A stretch of 64,000 bases of DNA, from contig JAULBX010018192.1 in NCBI GenBank assembly GCA_032358255.1, forward strand, positions 1 through 64,000, written 5' to 3'. A program made the position numbers and the translations under genes. Origin of the DNA: Heterotrichella gracilis (Eukaryota; Sar; Xanthophyceae; Tribonematales; Xanthonemataceae). The number at the start of each line of letters is the position of its first letter. The first letter of the stretch is position 1. Below the pieces are notes generated by a model, which had not been told where the DNA came from, searched no databases, and saw nothing but the letters and a program-made list of their open reading frames with translations. This document shows, one piece after another, positions 36,506 to 52,892 of the stretch.

Positions 36506-38408
36506 ATGCGCGTGGAAACATTATTCCTACTCCTCTGGACGGGCATCGCCCATCAAGTAGAAGCACAGAGGGTGGGCAGTGGGCTTGCAGAAGTGTATGT
36601 CCACTCCAGGAGCTTGCAACAAAGCTCAAGTGGAAACCTTACAGTCAACGCGTTCGTAGGTACGACACCTTCACAACTGCAGGCCATAGCTTCCCCAACT
36701 TTTGCCTCCACCTAGCATATCATGCCCATACCTTGGAACCCCATTCGGTAACTGCCCACAAGTGATCCAATGCTATTTGTAGGCATGGTGTACCGTATTT
36801 CTAGCCCACTGCAACTTGCACACTTACCAGCTCTATTTCCAGGTCCGCCAAGGACATGCTTAACCAAAACCACGCCTTGACACTTTGCTCAAAACCCTAT
36901 CTTAGGGACTCTGCAGCAGCGGTATGGCTGGAGCAACGGGGAGACTCAGGCCTGGCAGGCAGGCTCCGCCTCCTACCTGGACCAGTGTTTTGCCACTCTG
37001 AGCAGCGTGGATAGCTTGAATGCCATTGGCGGTGGCAGCACAGCGTGTGCGAGCGCCACAACCACTGGGGTATGCAGCAGGGAGTGCATGGCAAGCCTGT
37101 CAAAGGTAAGCGAGCAAGAGCGCTACATGTAATGCTCGTGCAGTGCAACCATTGGCGTGCCTTGTTCACCCATGTCAAAGGACTGTGGATGGCTGGATCA
37201 GTCCAACAGCCCTGCGGCCATATGTGCATGCTTTTGGAACACTTTACGCCCTTTGGAAGTGTGGACTGGCACGTGCGTACACATTTTTTGGCGGATTGTG
37301 CGATGGCATGGTATGCTGTGGCTGGTTGCATGTGCTTACTTGCAACCTTGGTGTGCTTTGCAGCTCCCCTTTGCCTGCCGCAATGGAATCTCGACAGCAC
37401 CAGAGCCCATTGGATGCGGATTGTAAGTCACTCGCACAGCACAGCCAGTGTATGCATGCAGGAGCCAGGCGCTGGTGCCATACCCTGCGCTATGATTGCG
37501 AAGCAAAGTGCCCGCCGCTGCATGTGTGATGTGTGATGCCATGGCGGTACGGACATGGCGCCACTGCCAACTGCATGCAACAGAGCTTTTGCCTGGCCAT
37601 CCTTTCATTCTGCAAGGTGTGCATGTTACATGCGCACCCATCGCAAAGTGATGGCATGCAACCCATCTCCATTTGCAGGACGTACCTGTTGAAAAAGTGC
37701 CGTATCCCAGTCACCACCACTGCCAGGAATTGTAACTTTTCCCCCCCAGCATCTAGCTCACCACCCGCACAGCCGCCAGCGGTCGCCCCACAAATCCCAC
37801 CACCAGCAACAGCGCCAGCACCAATGCCAGCAGGGAGCCCCATCGCTTCTCCCACCGTTGCACCAGCGCCGGTACCCAATGCTGCAACACCAGCGCCCAT
37901 GCCTGCTGCAACACCCCAGCCAGCCCTTGCACCCCTGATGCCGGCAGTGGTCACACCTGGTGAGCTGATGGCTTGATCTCGCGGCGACTAACGTGCCCAT
38001 CATATGCTTTTCTAGGTCATGCATGCATAATCAGCTGCTTTTTAGGCCAAGCATGCATAATCAGCTGCCAAAATGTCAGATTGGGAATCAAGCACCTTGT
38101 CCATAGCATGGAAAGGAGCAAAGTCATCATTGCATGGAACGCTGCATACCGTGTAGCCCACTACATCCAAGCTTTGAATCATAATACTCCTTTTTCGTGT
38201 CATGCTGCTGTGGCGCATTTTCTCTAGTAACGCATGTGTTGTTCACCTTGCAGTGGGTCCTGCGACTGCCCCCAGCACAGACGTCGGGGTCTCTGGCAGC
38301 CTAGCCAGCCCCCCCCCTCCTCCCCACAATGCAGCAGCTACAGTCAGCGTATCCAGCTGGCTAGCTGCAGCTGCTGCCGTGGTTGTCGCGCTGGCGGCGC
38401 TTCTATGA
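36506..38408 (+). CDS. Secreted Cys/Pro-rich protein with GPI-type tail
   Basis: No family was recognised. A six-exon model (36506-36655, 36917-37105, 37364-37422, 37469-37525, 37679-37959, 38254-38408) joins in phase to 296 residues. The first 20 residues (MRVETLFLLLWTGIAHQVEA) form a signal peptide. Residues ~50-160 contain about a dozen cysteines (for example GVCSRECMASLSK, FACRNGIS, WCHTLRYDCEAKCPP), suggesting a disulfide-bonded domain. About 100 residues of Pro/Ala/Pro-Met/Thr-rich sequence follow, like hydroxyproline-rich wall glycoproteins. The C-terminus ends with 18 hydrophobic Ala/Val/Leu residues and no tail, as in GPI-anchor signals. The protein is therefore probably displayed on the cell surface or in the wall. 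The small exon 4 depends on an unusual acceptor (GCCAG) and is the least certain part. Intron 5 contains a 30-bp tandem duplication. Confidence 0.6.
38011..38070. repeat. 30-bp tandem duplication with GCATGCAT core
   Basis: Two near-identical 30-bp units, each containing GCATGCATAATCAGCTGC, sit in intron 5 of the secreted-protein gene. Confidence 0.85.
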
Positions 38409-40017
38409 GAGCCTGCTGAACGAGGTTGCACAGGAATGCTGGATCTCTACTGCACGATCCTCCAGAGTGCGCTGTGCAGTACAGCATGCTTATGGCTGCT
38501 TTGCCATTAGCATCCTGCGCATGGCAGCTATACAGGCCATGGAGACAATGTCCAGCCTTAATGGAGCTAGAGAGAGGGGGCTGCCGCCGCTCTCATTACT
38601 CCTATATGTTTGGAGCACCGCATATGAGTAGGGGTGCGCAGATGCAGTACATGGGGATGAGGGTTTGGTCCAGGGCTGGGAGGGCGACTCTGTCCTCTGC
38701 AAGTTGAAACGAATACCTTTGCAATTGCAACGAATGATCATGAATGTGGCTTGCTTTGCATAATGATAGCAGGGCCACCTGTGGTGGTTACAGTACATAG
38801 GCCAGCTTGCCGCAATGTGAGAAACGAACACATCTACCTTGGGCCGGGTCACCCGGCGCCACAAGATAGATTTTTTTTCTTGGAATGTACGTATTTATGA
38901 ACATAGTAGCATGAATAACCCAGTGAAACCCGATCGGTGGGCCATCAAGACCCTTTGGCACAGATAGTATGCATGGTACAAAATCTGTAATTTCCACTAG
39001 GAGACAGAACATAAATTTTATTGCAGTGCGCAAAACGAAATTGTTGGTATGTGGAGTAATCGGTGCACCATCAGTCCATGTCACGACTACACAGATATTG
39101 CTCAGCATACTATCAGTGTACTACTAGTATGGCATACTATTAGCATGTACGGGGCATGGGTACAAAATTTAATGAAGGGTGACCCATTGTACATGATTGT
39201 GAGGAACGCGTGGCTTCACTCGCCAACCGTTACGGTGCTGTCAGCCAGACGTATCGTATCATATAATGATTTTGACCACCTGGGATCTACAATTGGAAGA
39301 CGAGCGCTCACTTGCAATATTGTACTCTGAGTCAGTTGCTGTCCCAGTGCTGTTGACTTCGTTGCATTTCACCCAAGGAAATTTTCTGCAGCCTGCCAAA
39401 ATGTTGCAGGGGTACTGTACCATCGCATGGTATACATGTTGCCAAATGGGGACCAACAAAATCGAACAGGTATAGAGGCTGATACTCCAGGCCGCCCCAT
39501 CACAATTATGATCATCATATGCCGTGCGCTCTTATACTATGGCACCAAGTCTTGCATACAGTCCCTGGGGTGGCATACGATGTGATGTTAACAGACATTT
39601 AGCAGCAAAGCAGTCTGATGCTCAGCCTGGACAGTCATTCCTCCATCTGCACTCTTTCGTTTCAGTGACTGCAGTACATGTAAACCATCTCCAGCACTCC
39701 TTTCAAATTGTCACGGATACAATGGTCAGCACACTATATTCATCACATTACAACCTACTGCTGCGTTGGCAACGCAGCAGTAGGTTGTAATGTGATGAAT
39801 ATAGGTGCAGCATGTCCACATTTTGCTGCAAACTTTGAATCAAAACTCCCCACATGGCCATCCGGGTGCAAATGTGTACACCATTAGGTGCGATGTATTT
39901 CATTGTACCCTATCAGCATGGATGCTGCATGCATGTAGGTGTACTTGACTTAGGTCATTTAAATGGTGTTTTTCTACACATGGCACTCACCCTCATTATG
40001 GCCATAATCAGACTGAT
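38409..40017. other. Intergenic region with a perfect hairpin
   Basis: About 1.6 kb between the secreted-protein gene (+) and the coiled-coil gene (-), convergent. No coding frame is credible. It contains the perfect foldback at 39735-39803 and stretches of overlapping ACTAGTAT/ATACTA motifs near 39110-39150. Confidence 0.5.
39735..39803. repeat. Perfect 34-bp inverted repeat, 1-nt loop
   Basis: Arms 39735-39768 and 39770-39803 are exact reverse complements around a single G. The arm starts TATATTCATCACATTACAAC. The near-zero loop suggests a foldback sequencing or assembly artefact, a palindromic duplication, or a very short foldback element. Confidence 0.95.
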
Positions 40018-41445
40018 TCAGATACTCTGTTCAACATCCTTTTTTAGCGCTTCCAGTTTCTGTTCAATGTCTTTCATCACTGCCTGCAGCCTGCACAGCA
40101 TGCCGCATTGAATGCATGTACATATTATTTTTCAGTCCCCAGAACAGGCAACTGAAAGCAGCATTACTAATTGAATTTGGCTGTGAGTCAGGTAATGTGC
40201 GAAACATAAATAGAGTGAAACATTTTGAACGCATTGAATGCCTTACTCCTCTAGGCCTGTTCCCCTCTCCACAGATCTCTTTATCTGCGCCACAGCCAGT
40301 TCGTTGATCTTCTTCACATCTGCTGCAAAGTGCTCCTGCAGGTATGGAAAGGGACGTGTTGATCGCCATGATGCGTCATCAGTATTGCAACATGGGCTAC
40401 AGGTTGGCGGTGTGTCAATGCCATTCATGACTGTCAGACCAGTGAACAATGTGCCTGAGAACATCAGCGCAAAGGCATTTGCACGCCCATGGATCCATAT
40501 GCAAGGTGCATACCCCAGTTGGCTGTGAGTGCAGTAGTCGCCGTTGGCCAAATGGATGGGGTGTTGCTATTCTGTCACTATGCCATGGCTCAGTAAAATT
40601 TGCACAGGCTGGGCATCATGCATAGCATTGCAGCTTTGGTGTGCAGACTATCAGCTGCCAGCATTGCGACATAATGGGCATGAAACAATCACTGGTGACA
40701 CATGATGTTTGCGACAATATGGATTCTGCAGACTCTTACTTACCATGATTGCACTCTGGAGTTCATCCGACTCTTTCATTCTCCTTGATGTCTGCGTGTG
40801 AGCAGCCTTTGCCTTTTTTTGCATCCTCACTGATGACCCGGATACCGCTGTGAGGTCCTCAGACAGTGCAGACTGCAGCTGTTGCTCAAGCTCCTGTATC
40901 TGGCATTGCAAAGCAGGTTTCAAAAACACATGCGGGTACTCAGGAGTGCTGTGAGCCTTTCACATTCACGCTGCATGGCCCACCACCAATGGCTGGCTTG
41001 CGTGGCACACTTGAGGCGCAGGCGCAGGCTTCTGTGGACTGCACTGGTTTAGGCCATTGGGATGGCAAGTATCAGCATGACCCACTGTGACCCATCTTTT
41101 GACTTTCCAAGGAACAGCATTGGGTTAATGACAAGGGTAACCAACCTGTTGCTGTAGAGCAGTCCTGAGGCTGTCCACTGATGGGATACCCTCCTCATCC
41201 AACAGCAGCCTTGTGCCACCAATCATGGGGCCTGCTTGATCAACCACTGCCGTTATGTGGCCTCCCTTCCTCTTCTTCGATGCGGGTTTGGCTGCCAAGT
41301 CCTGCTTTCCAGTGGCAGCAGCCTTTGCAGGCTGGTGGGAGCCCTTGCCTGCTTTGGAGCCCTTGCCCAGTGGGACCTTCTCCTGAGTCTCAACTGTGGG
41401 CTGCTCTGTATCTGCAAACCTGAGTTGCTTTTTACGAGGAGCCAT
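40018..41445 (-). CDS. Basic nuclear-type coiled-coil protein, unknown
   Basis: No family was recognised. Four minus-strand exons (41445-41146, 40899-40744, 40335-40247, 40090-40018) join in phase to 205 residues, all with consensus junctions. The first ~65 residues are strongly basic and disordered (MAPRKKQLRF at the start, KPASKKRKGGH later) and hold a probable nuclear localisation signal. Residues ~70-100 (GPMIGGTRLLLDEEGIPSVDSLRTALQQQ) begin a helical region that continues as a coiled coil: IQELEQQLQSALSEDL, MKESDELQSAIM, HFAADVKKINELAVAQIKRS, LQAVMKDIEQKLEALKKDVE. The shape, a basic tail plus a short dimerising coil, resembles small chromosome-associated proteins, but no homology can be claimed. 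The first exon is certain; exon 4 was added because it continues the heptads and ends in a stop. Confidence 0.62.
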
Positions 41446-42551
41446 CGTGATCTGTACCCTTCTCGTCTTGTGCGGCGTGGTTGGTTACCTATTGGAGCCT
41501 TATGAGACAGTCAGCAGACGGTTTCTCAGGCACTGGCCAGGTGTAAAAGTGTGGCAGGAAAACGTCCACAGCAAAGCATGCAGGGCACAGGTAGGTCTAT
41601 TGTAATGCAACGTGGTACTCGTATTGTAGGCAGACTGCTGCTGGACTGATGGGCGATTTCTGAACCGCCAAACCCAACTCGATAAGGGATTTAAAATATT
41701 CCCTGTTATTTGGTAAACCAATACCCTTTAGGGTTTTTTGACTGTTTATATTCGCAGTGGGGGGACAGCAGCGATTACCTAGCTATTGTTGCTCGCGCAG
41801 CATCTAAGAAGGCTTGCACAGTGCTCTGGAACAGTTGGAAGCAGCACCTATTGCCTGGCAGATACACTGTTACTTCCTCCGTCGAAAGTGGTGCTGGATG
41901 CCGATATGCATGCATGAATTCATTGGCAGTGCCTGTTAGTCGACTAAATCTGCAACCGCTTAAAGGTTATGCTTGAAAATTTTATCAAGTGGTGTTGACA
42001 CGCAATCAAAGACTTCAGGTAACCAGCGTGACTAACACTACATGCTTGCCATGTATATGCATGCATATCACCTAGCATCTCATTCCTGGGCCTCCAAAGA
42101 ACCGTTCTTAGGAATAGGTGCACCTCTCTGGATGATTTGACATCGAAACCCACCACTCTAGAAGTAGTAAAACATACCTGGCTAGCGCTGTGTCGTAGTG
42201 AAGGTATTGACAGGGACTAGTTGGTGCCTTGCAATCCCTCTGCAGTGGTCCTGAATCGGGAGGGAATCAAACCCTCTGCAAAGGTCCTGTTGTGGCACTC
42301 TATTGGGATAGAGGGGTTTGCAAAATCTTCACCAGCCTTCATCTGCCCACAACCCGCTGCAACTGCTGCATTGGGTGTTGCACTATTGTTCAGTATTGTG
42401 ACCCTATTACCCCAGAGTACCCTACCTCAGTCAGCGGGCTCCGCTCCTCACCAACATCTGTGAGACCTGTATCCACTGCAAATATCCAGGAAAAACAACA
42501 TATACCTCACCCAAGTGAGGTGGGACTATTCAAGCCACGACAGGCACAAGC
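41446..42551. other. Divergent intergenic region
   Basis: About 1.1 kb between the starts of the coiled-coil gene (-) and the F-box gene (+). A hydrophobic plus-strand frame at about 41450-41590 lacks an ATG and conserved neighbours. GCATGCAT palindromes occur near 41905 and 42060. Both promoters are presumed to lie here. Confidence 0.45.
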
Positions 42552-44456
42552 ATGGCCATCACGAGGAGCCGAGGAGCATTACGCCAGGGGCCTACAGGAG
42601 AACCCCAGGGGACTGCTGGCCATGAGGATCGATCACCGCCACGTGCTGCCAAACCCCTCCATGCCTGCAACATCAACAGCTTGCCGGATGGGGTCCTGTC
42701 GCAGGTAAAGCTTGCCTGGTAACAAGAAGGCACTGGCAGTCACTGCTTCCAGTGTTTGCACTCGCCAAGTTTGCGGCTAAGCACAGTGCCACCCATATGA
42801 GCAGGTATCTGGCGTACCATCGGGAGGTGTCCTGCTAATGGAGCCATGCCCTCAGGAGGTGTCCGGTGTTGCAGGTGCTTCAGGGGCTGGCACTACCCGA
42901 GTGTGCGCAAGCTGCCACTGTGTGCAAGCGCTGGCATGACCTGATGTGTTGCCAAGGCGGGATGTGGGAGTACATTGATGCTGCTGCTTGCAGGGAGGAT
43001 GGAGGGACCAGGCTTTGGCCAAGCTTGAAAGAAGTGCTCCCCCATCTCGCGCATACAAGGCAGTTAGATATTGGATACAATCTGGAGGTCAGTCACGTAT
43101 TTGTGATGTGTACATGTGCGCATGTTGTTGATGCTGAATTACACCTACCACAGTACCCAGCTGCCTGGTTGGCTGCTACCAACCATCTGCAAGTCAGCTC
43201 AAATCATCATTATGTCATCGTAAGCATGCTCTTGCTGAAGGTGAAGGGCACAAACCCATTTCTGTATTGTGTGGCCGTGCTAGCATCCTATGACACACGG
43301 TTAAGGCACAACCCACTGCAAACTGTCCGACAAGTAGCAAGTTATCACAATATTTTGATTGCTAGCAGCGGGAATGTCATAATGGTGGTTCCGGCTGCAC
43401 GTGGCATGCTTTACTGCCATCAAATTAAAGTGTACTCAGATTGCTACCATGTTGATTGCACTAAACGCTGATACCCTGTTGCAGTGATCACTTGAAGGCA
43501 TGCTTTACTTTGTTGATGCATCAATGTTCCATTCAGTTAAGAAATGCATCACCCTCCCTTGTATGCAGGCCGATGAGTGCCTTCAGGTCCTTCAAGCGCT
43601 GCAACCCAACCGCATCCGACAGCTGTACATGGATGTCGAAGTATGTCCAGCACCGTCCCGCAGGCCTGACGACAGCATGGCGCCAATCTTCAAGGGCCTG
43701 GCGCGCCTGCATAACCTGGAGGGATTGAAGCTCCATCCCACTTTGGATTACTCAATGTACATGCACATGGACAGCGCAAAGCTGACTGCCTTGACGCTCA
43801 TCCTTGAACGCGCATCAGTCCTGCGACTCCCAGACACCGGCGACTGGTGGCCACCATCGCTGACAGAACTCAACATCTGGGTGAACATCCCGTTGGCAGT
43901 CAATCTGTTGGCTCCAGGTGCGGAGGGAGGCAATGTTTGGGCCCGCCTTCTGCCTCCTGTGAAGCGCTTATCCTGTGATGGCTTCAACTTTTTTGACCGC
44001 CACCTGCCGGCATTGGTGCCGCACCTGTCAACCACGCTGCAGCAGCTCGAGCTTCCGAGCAGCAGCTCAACGCTTCCAGTTTCCATCACATTTCCGGCGT
44101 TGCCCAACCTCATACAGCTGGATGTGCCGGAAGAGGCATGGGATTGCGTGCTGCTGACTGCACCCATCAACCCTCACCTCCGGCTGCCGTGGGACTGGCG
44201 CCCCAGCAGTACCCTAAGGGTGACTGGGAATGGCTGGGAGATAGCTGTGGATGGTGCAGGGGTGCGAGAGGTAAAGGAGCGGCAACATAGCTGTGAGTGG
44301 TTTGTGGGCCAGCCGCTGGGAGCTGCCACTTCAGCCCTGATAGTCCAGGTCGTTGGGGACCTGGACCGCCTGGCTGCGCTGCGCTGGGTGGGGGAGCTGC
44401 TGCATTTAGTGACGCAATATCATATCTCCCCAGTTCATCAGATTCCGATAATGTAA
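42552..44456 (+). CDS. F-box protein with LRR-like C-terminal region
   Basis: Probable substrate receptor of an SCF (SKP1-cullin-F-box) ubiquitin ligase. Three exons (42552-42704, 42875-43087, 43569-44456) join in phase to 417 residues. The F-box spans exons 1 and 2: INSLPDGVLSQ, VLQGLALPECAQAATVCKRWHDL, and MWEYIDAA. It is preceded by about 40 disordered residues. The rest, mostly in one 296-codon exon, has irregular leucine-rich segments (IRQLYMDVEV, LHNLEGLKLHP, KLTALTLILERASVLRLPD, SLTELNIWVN, TLQQLELPSSS, NLIQLDVPE). These fit a degenerate LRR-type solenoid as in many green-lineage F-box proteins. The target cannot be inferred. Intron 2 is long (481 nt) and AT-rich. The gene is flanked by intergenic DNA on both sides and may be fast-evolving, as F-box receptors usually are. 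Confidence 0.77.
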
Positions 44457-45858
44457 ACTTGGATGGTTCATGACTAAGATAACCATTGCACTGTATGCCA
44501 TGCATGTATACGCATATGCAACCCTGCTGGGAAGGGCTGGAGTCACTGGACGGTACTAACAATCAGCTGCAGCTTTCATATGATGCACAGCGAGGCCTCA
44601 TGTCACGTAATTTGATGGTGGTGCACCGTGCCGCTGATTTGCTTGGAGTTTTGGCAGCTCAAACACCTCCACATTTTTGCGCAAAATGTGGAGGTGTTTC
44701 AACGCCTAGCCTGCCACCGATATAGCCTACACAATTGCTTCTATGTGTGAAAACTCTTCTTTGTGGTATTTCAAAAAGGGCTATGTGTTCATATCAAATA
44801 TTATTTGAGTAGCGAGTCCTCAGTGTGCCCATATTCTGCAGGCTCCCACTGCCACCAATTCTTTCCCCACTTTTTTGAAATATTTCAGAATTTAATTTTT
44901 TTTTCAAAATACATTGGCAAAATGAATCAATATGTCATGGGTAAACTAGCAGTGTTTCGATGTGTACAAGCTGCTTGTTTTACATGCATGCCGCCATGGT
45001 GTGGTGCTGGTAGTGTGTGGTCAGTGACTAAGAAAATGACTATCGTCAGCAATCTTCTCTTCCTTTGACACACTGTAAAAGTACCCGATATTGTACTCTG
45101 TTTTGAATAATTCCTGATGAGTTATGACATATGAAGCTGGTGAATACAACACCAGATCTGGAATTGTGTCGACACTGTGGCCAATGCACTGGGGATACAA
45201 CCATGAAAAAACTATGAGGAATTGTGCGAGACGCCTATGAGGTAACCATGAGAAACTGTAACCCCCGTTTCCATAATGCCATTGCCCGGGCATGGAACCA
45301 CACATGCATATCCTGGACTATTATATCCAATCAGAATTCAGATTTTGAACATTAGGAATTACAGGCAGTACACGGGTATTGCGGTGTACTCCAGATTCCT
45401 TTTTAAAAGGAATGAATACTCAGCAAACGTTATAGAAGTGCTGAGATTTCAGTCACTGCAATTGAAATTATGCAGCCTCAAATTGCTAAGATCAAAGTCA
45501 CGGTCACAGCACGAGTAGTGGAGCAGTGCTGTGCCACAATAAAACATAGAACCAATGGCATTGAAATGCCACCATGGACCACCGTGGACGTCTTTTGTTG
45601 AAAAACAAATCAATGTATTTTTCAAAAATATCTATGCTCACTGACGTTGCTTATACGAGTCACATCGTGTTGAACTAATTGCAAAATTTTCACGACTCCA
45701 CACTTGGCTTTCTCCACGCGTCGCCGACAATTATTGGCATAAAGACCTTCAGCTCTCTGAGCCCTCCAAACTGCTCTGCCAAGCTACTCGAACACAATGA
45801 GCGCAGGGAGCTGAAAGTATGGAGGGGCTCTCACTGGGTGGTTCAACAACTGTGCACC
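44457..45858. other. Convergent intergenic region
   Basis: About 1.4 kb between the F-box gene (+) and kdsA (-). It is AT-rich with no coding frame. A 17-bp-arm hairpin lies at 44661-44699; T-rich and A-rich runs occur near 44885 and 45600. Confidence 0.5.
44661..44699. repeat. Hairpin, 17-bp arms, 5-nt loop
   Basis: AAACACCTCCACATTTT and its exact reverse complement flank TGCGC, 200 bases after the F-box stop codon. It could be an RNA 3'-end structure or a tiny foldback element. Confidence 0.9.
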
Positions 45859-48225
<2,367 letters not shown>

Positions 48226-48785
48226 GCTGATGGTGTTTTTTAGACGTTGCTTGGACACAGATCTCGCTGCGCTGTTCCTGTTGATGGCAAAGGTGTCACC
48301 AAGTGCTCTGGTGAGGTGGTGGGCTATTGCAGCCTGCAAGGTGTACCCACACTGGTGGTGAAAGCTAGAGGTAGACACCCAAGAACGCTGCTGGTCACGA
48401 TGGGGTATGCAGAACTTTATTGTGGGTCCATTCTTCCACAATGCCTTATGTACCCACTTTGAACTTTTGACTGCAGTGCCTGCCGCCGGGTGACCCCCGA
48501 TGCCAGCCTAATGTTAAGCGTGGCGTGGTTTTTGCACTTCCATATTAGTCTAACCACCTGTAGTTGTTGTAGCTGATCTCGCTTTGGCAAGTAAGCTCCC
48601 TGAGGCAGGCTGCATGCATGTGATGGCCTAATGCATGTGATATGCATGCATGTTGCAGAAACACAATGAGCCGAGGCCCAGCTCTACAACTGCACCTGCG
48701 TGTACCCAAAATTGGCACCGCCACGGACACAGCTGAGTCTGGACATATGTGGCCGGAGCTTTGTTTGTGACGTGGTGTCGTTGAG
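48226..48785. other. Divergent intergenic region
   Basis: 560 bases between kdsA (-) and the D-cysteine desulfhydrase gene (+), presumably a shared promoter region. Two GCATGCATG words lie at about 48611 and 48643. No defined core promoter was recognised. Confidence 0.45.
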
Positions 48786-50676
48786 ATGCATGCACTGCAG
48801 CTCAGCCGCGTACACGTGCGGTCACGCGCTTATCACAGCTTGAACAACGCTTTCAGGGTACCACATGCTCGTTACACTAACCATGGACCTCGGTCTGGAC
48901 CAGTCTCTGCACAACCTACCCGCCATTCCACCCACTCTGTTGACACCTTGCTGGACAGGCCTTGGCTGTTCCAATCCCCTGCGACGCGGATACAGCCAGT
49001 GAGTTGGCAAGGATGCAACTTCTTGGTTATACGAGATGACTGCCTGCACCCACTTCTTGGTGGCAACAAATTCCGCAAGCTGGATGCTGTGATCCCCACC
49101 TTGCTGGCACAAGGCGCAACAGACGTGGTAAGGGTGTTAACGCACCTGCACCTTTTTGCATTTCATGTAAACGCAATCACTCAAAGAGCTTAAGCTGTGG
49201 TTACGCCGCAGTGCTGCTTTCATCAGCACTTGAGCCCTCCCCTGAACGCATGTGTAGGTGACATGCGGGGGCCTTCAGAGCGCCCACACCGCAGCAGTTG
49301 CAGTGGCCTGCGCTGAGAACGGCATGCGAGCACATCTGCTCACCCGTGGAGAACAGCCCGCCATACCCACAGGGTACCACCTCATGTCAAGGCTGTTTGG
49401 GAACGTGGTGTATGTGTCACGTTCCGAGTACTCGGATCGAGAAGCCATGTTCCAAAAGCGCGTGGAGGAGTTACGGTGCAGCTTGCCACAAGGTAGCAAG
49501 GTGTGTTGGATTATGAGCACAACATGCATGCAACATGGAGCACGTTTTGAGGGGTTTGTGTGTACGCCTTGCACACATTTACAGCTGTTGCCTATAGGCA
49601 GGCGGTGCCATACGTGATGTGGCCTTCTGAACGGCAGGTATACCACGCTAGCCCTGATCGTAACCATAAAGCCATTTAGGCCATGCTGAGCGGCCATTAC
49701 TCATCCCTGCAGGTGGTTGTGGTGGAGGAGGGTGCTGCCCAGCCAAACGCCTTGCTGGGTATCATCCGCCTTGCCTCATTCCTTGCCAGCCAGCCTCAGT
49801 TCAACGGAGAGGAAGTCCAGCTTGTTGTGGACAGTGGCACAGGCACTACCGCCATAGGGCTCGCTGTGGCAGCTGCAATGATGTCACAGCCATGGACTGT
49901 GGTTGGGATAAAGCTGGCTGGGGACGATGATTACTACACAGGGCAGCAGGAACAGCTAGCAGCGGAGTTCAATTCCCAGTATTGTAGTTCAGGTAGGCAT
50001 GGCCATGAGATGTAATTGCCATTTGTGCTCATGAAGTACTTCATAGCACACTAATGACATGTACAGGCCTTGCCCTCCTGCACTGTGCATGCACGCCAAA
50101 GCTGCTTCACTAATGGTTTTACTCAAGCCGTGAAAGCTTTTTCACTGATGTCTTGCTTGTCAGGTACCAATCAAGGAGACTGTGCTTTCAAGGTGGAAAT
50201 GAATCTGTCTGTGTGGCATGCTTCAGGGGTTGCACCTGTGAAGCCATCTGAATTGCTACTGGTGTGGGTGGATCGGGAAACTCCCAGGAAGTTTGGCAAG
50301 GTTCTGGCAGGGGACATGGAGTATTGCAAACAGGTAGTCCATCATTCAAAATCCATCCTGATTAGAATGCCTGCCGCAGAAATGCGAATCTGCAGTGACA
50401 CCATTTCGCCTGCACAGAAACATGCACTCTCTGCATTTATGGTAAAAATACTTCGGATTCTACCATGGCTTTCAGCTAATTTGCACTGCTGGCACATTGC
50501 AGGTTGCCAGATCCACAGGGATTCTGGTTGACCCCATCTACACCCAGGCAGCCTGGCAGTGTGCTGTGGACCTAGCCGCAGCCAATGGCCCTGGCGAGCC
50601 CAAGGTTGCTATGCTGCACACGGGGGGACACCTGGGAATGCAAGGGCTGGCGCAGCGCTTTCCCCAGGACATGTGA
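48786..50676 (+). CDS. D-cysteine desulfhydrase (ACC-deaminase-like PLP enzyme)
   Basis: A fold-type II PLP enzyme that, in plant relatives, splits D-cysteine to pyruvate, H2S and ammonia. Five exons (48786-49127, 49258-49500, 49713-49992, 50227-50333, 50503-50676) join in phase to 381 residues. The N-terminal ~55 residues ([21 protein letters not shown] and on) are Arg/Ser-rich with few acids, like a mitochondrial or plastid targeting peptide. Family motifs: [38 protein letters not shown] with the PLP lysine in [79 protein letters not shown], and the C-terminal [13 protein letters not shown]. Exon 4 could start earlier (50164) in the same frame, adding 21 residues; the shorter form fits the family better. 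Plant D-CDes2 also aligns well and has an organelle leader. Confidence 0.91.
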
Positions 50677-50946
50677 ATGGCTGCCACAGGATTGACTGGT
50701 TCCAGACTGATTGGTTCAGAAGCGTTGTGGTGCGAGACAGGTGAAATTGCAATGATTGCATCTGCCAATGCCAAATGATGCACTATTCTAATTGCTATGG
50801 ATGCGTTTGCTGATGCACTTCTTTGTCCTCAGTAACAGGACATACATTTCAATATTTTTGATCACAGCTGTATAGCTAATAGCTCTTGTGTTCTGATCAC
50901 TGCCTCCTGTTGGTCCACATTCTCACAACGGGCACCTGTAGGGTGA

Positions 50947-52892
<1,946 letters not shown>

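Noticed and set aside
41396-41605. Hydrophobic plus-strand frame (VICTLLVLCGVVGYLLEP) divergent from the coiled-coil gene
   Set aside because: It has no ATG start in frame, overlaps the first coding exon of the minus-strand gene at its left end, and has no continuing exon.
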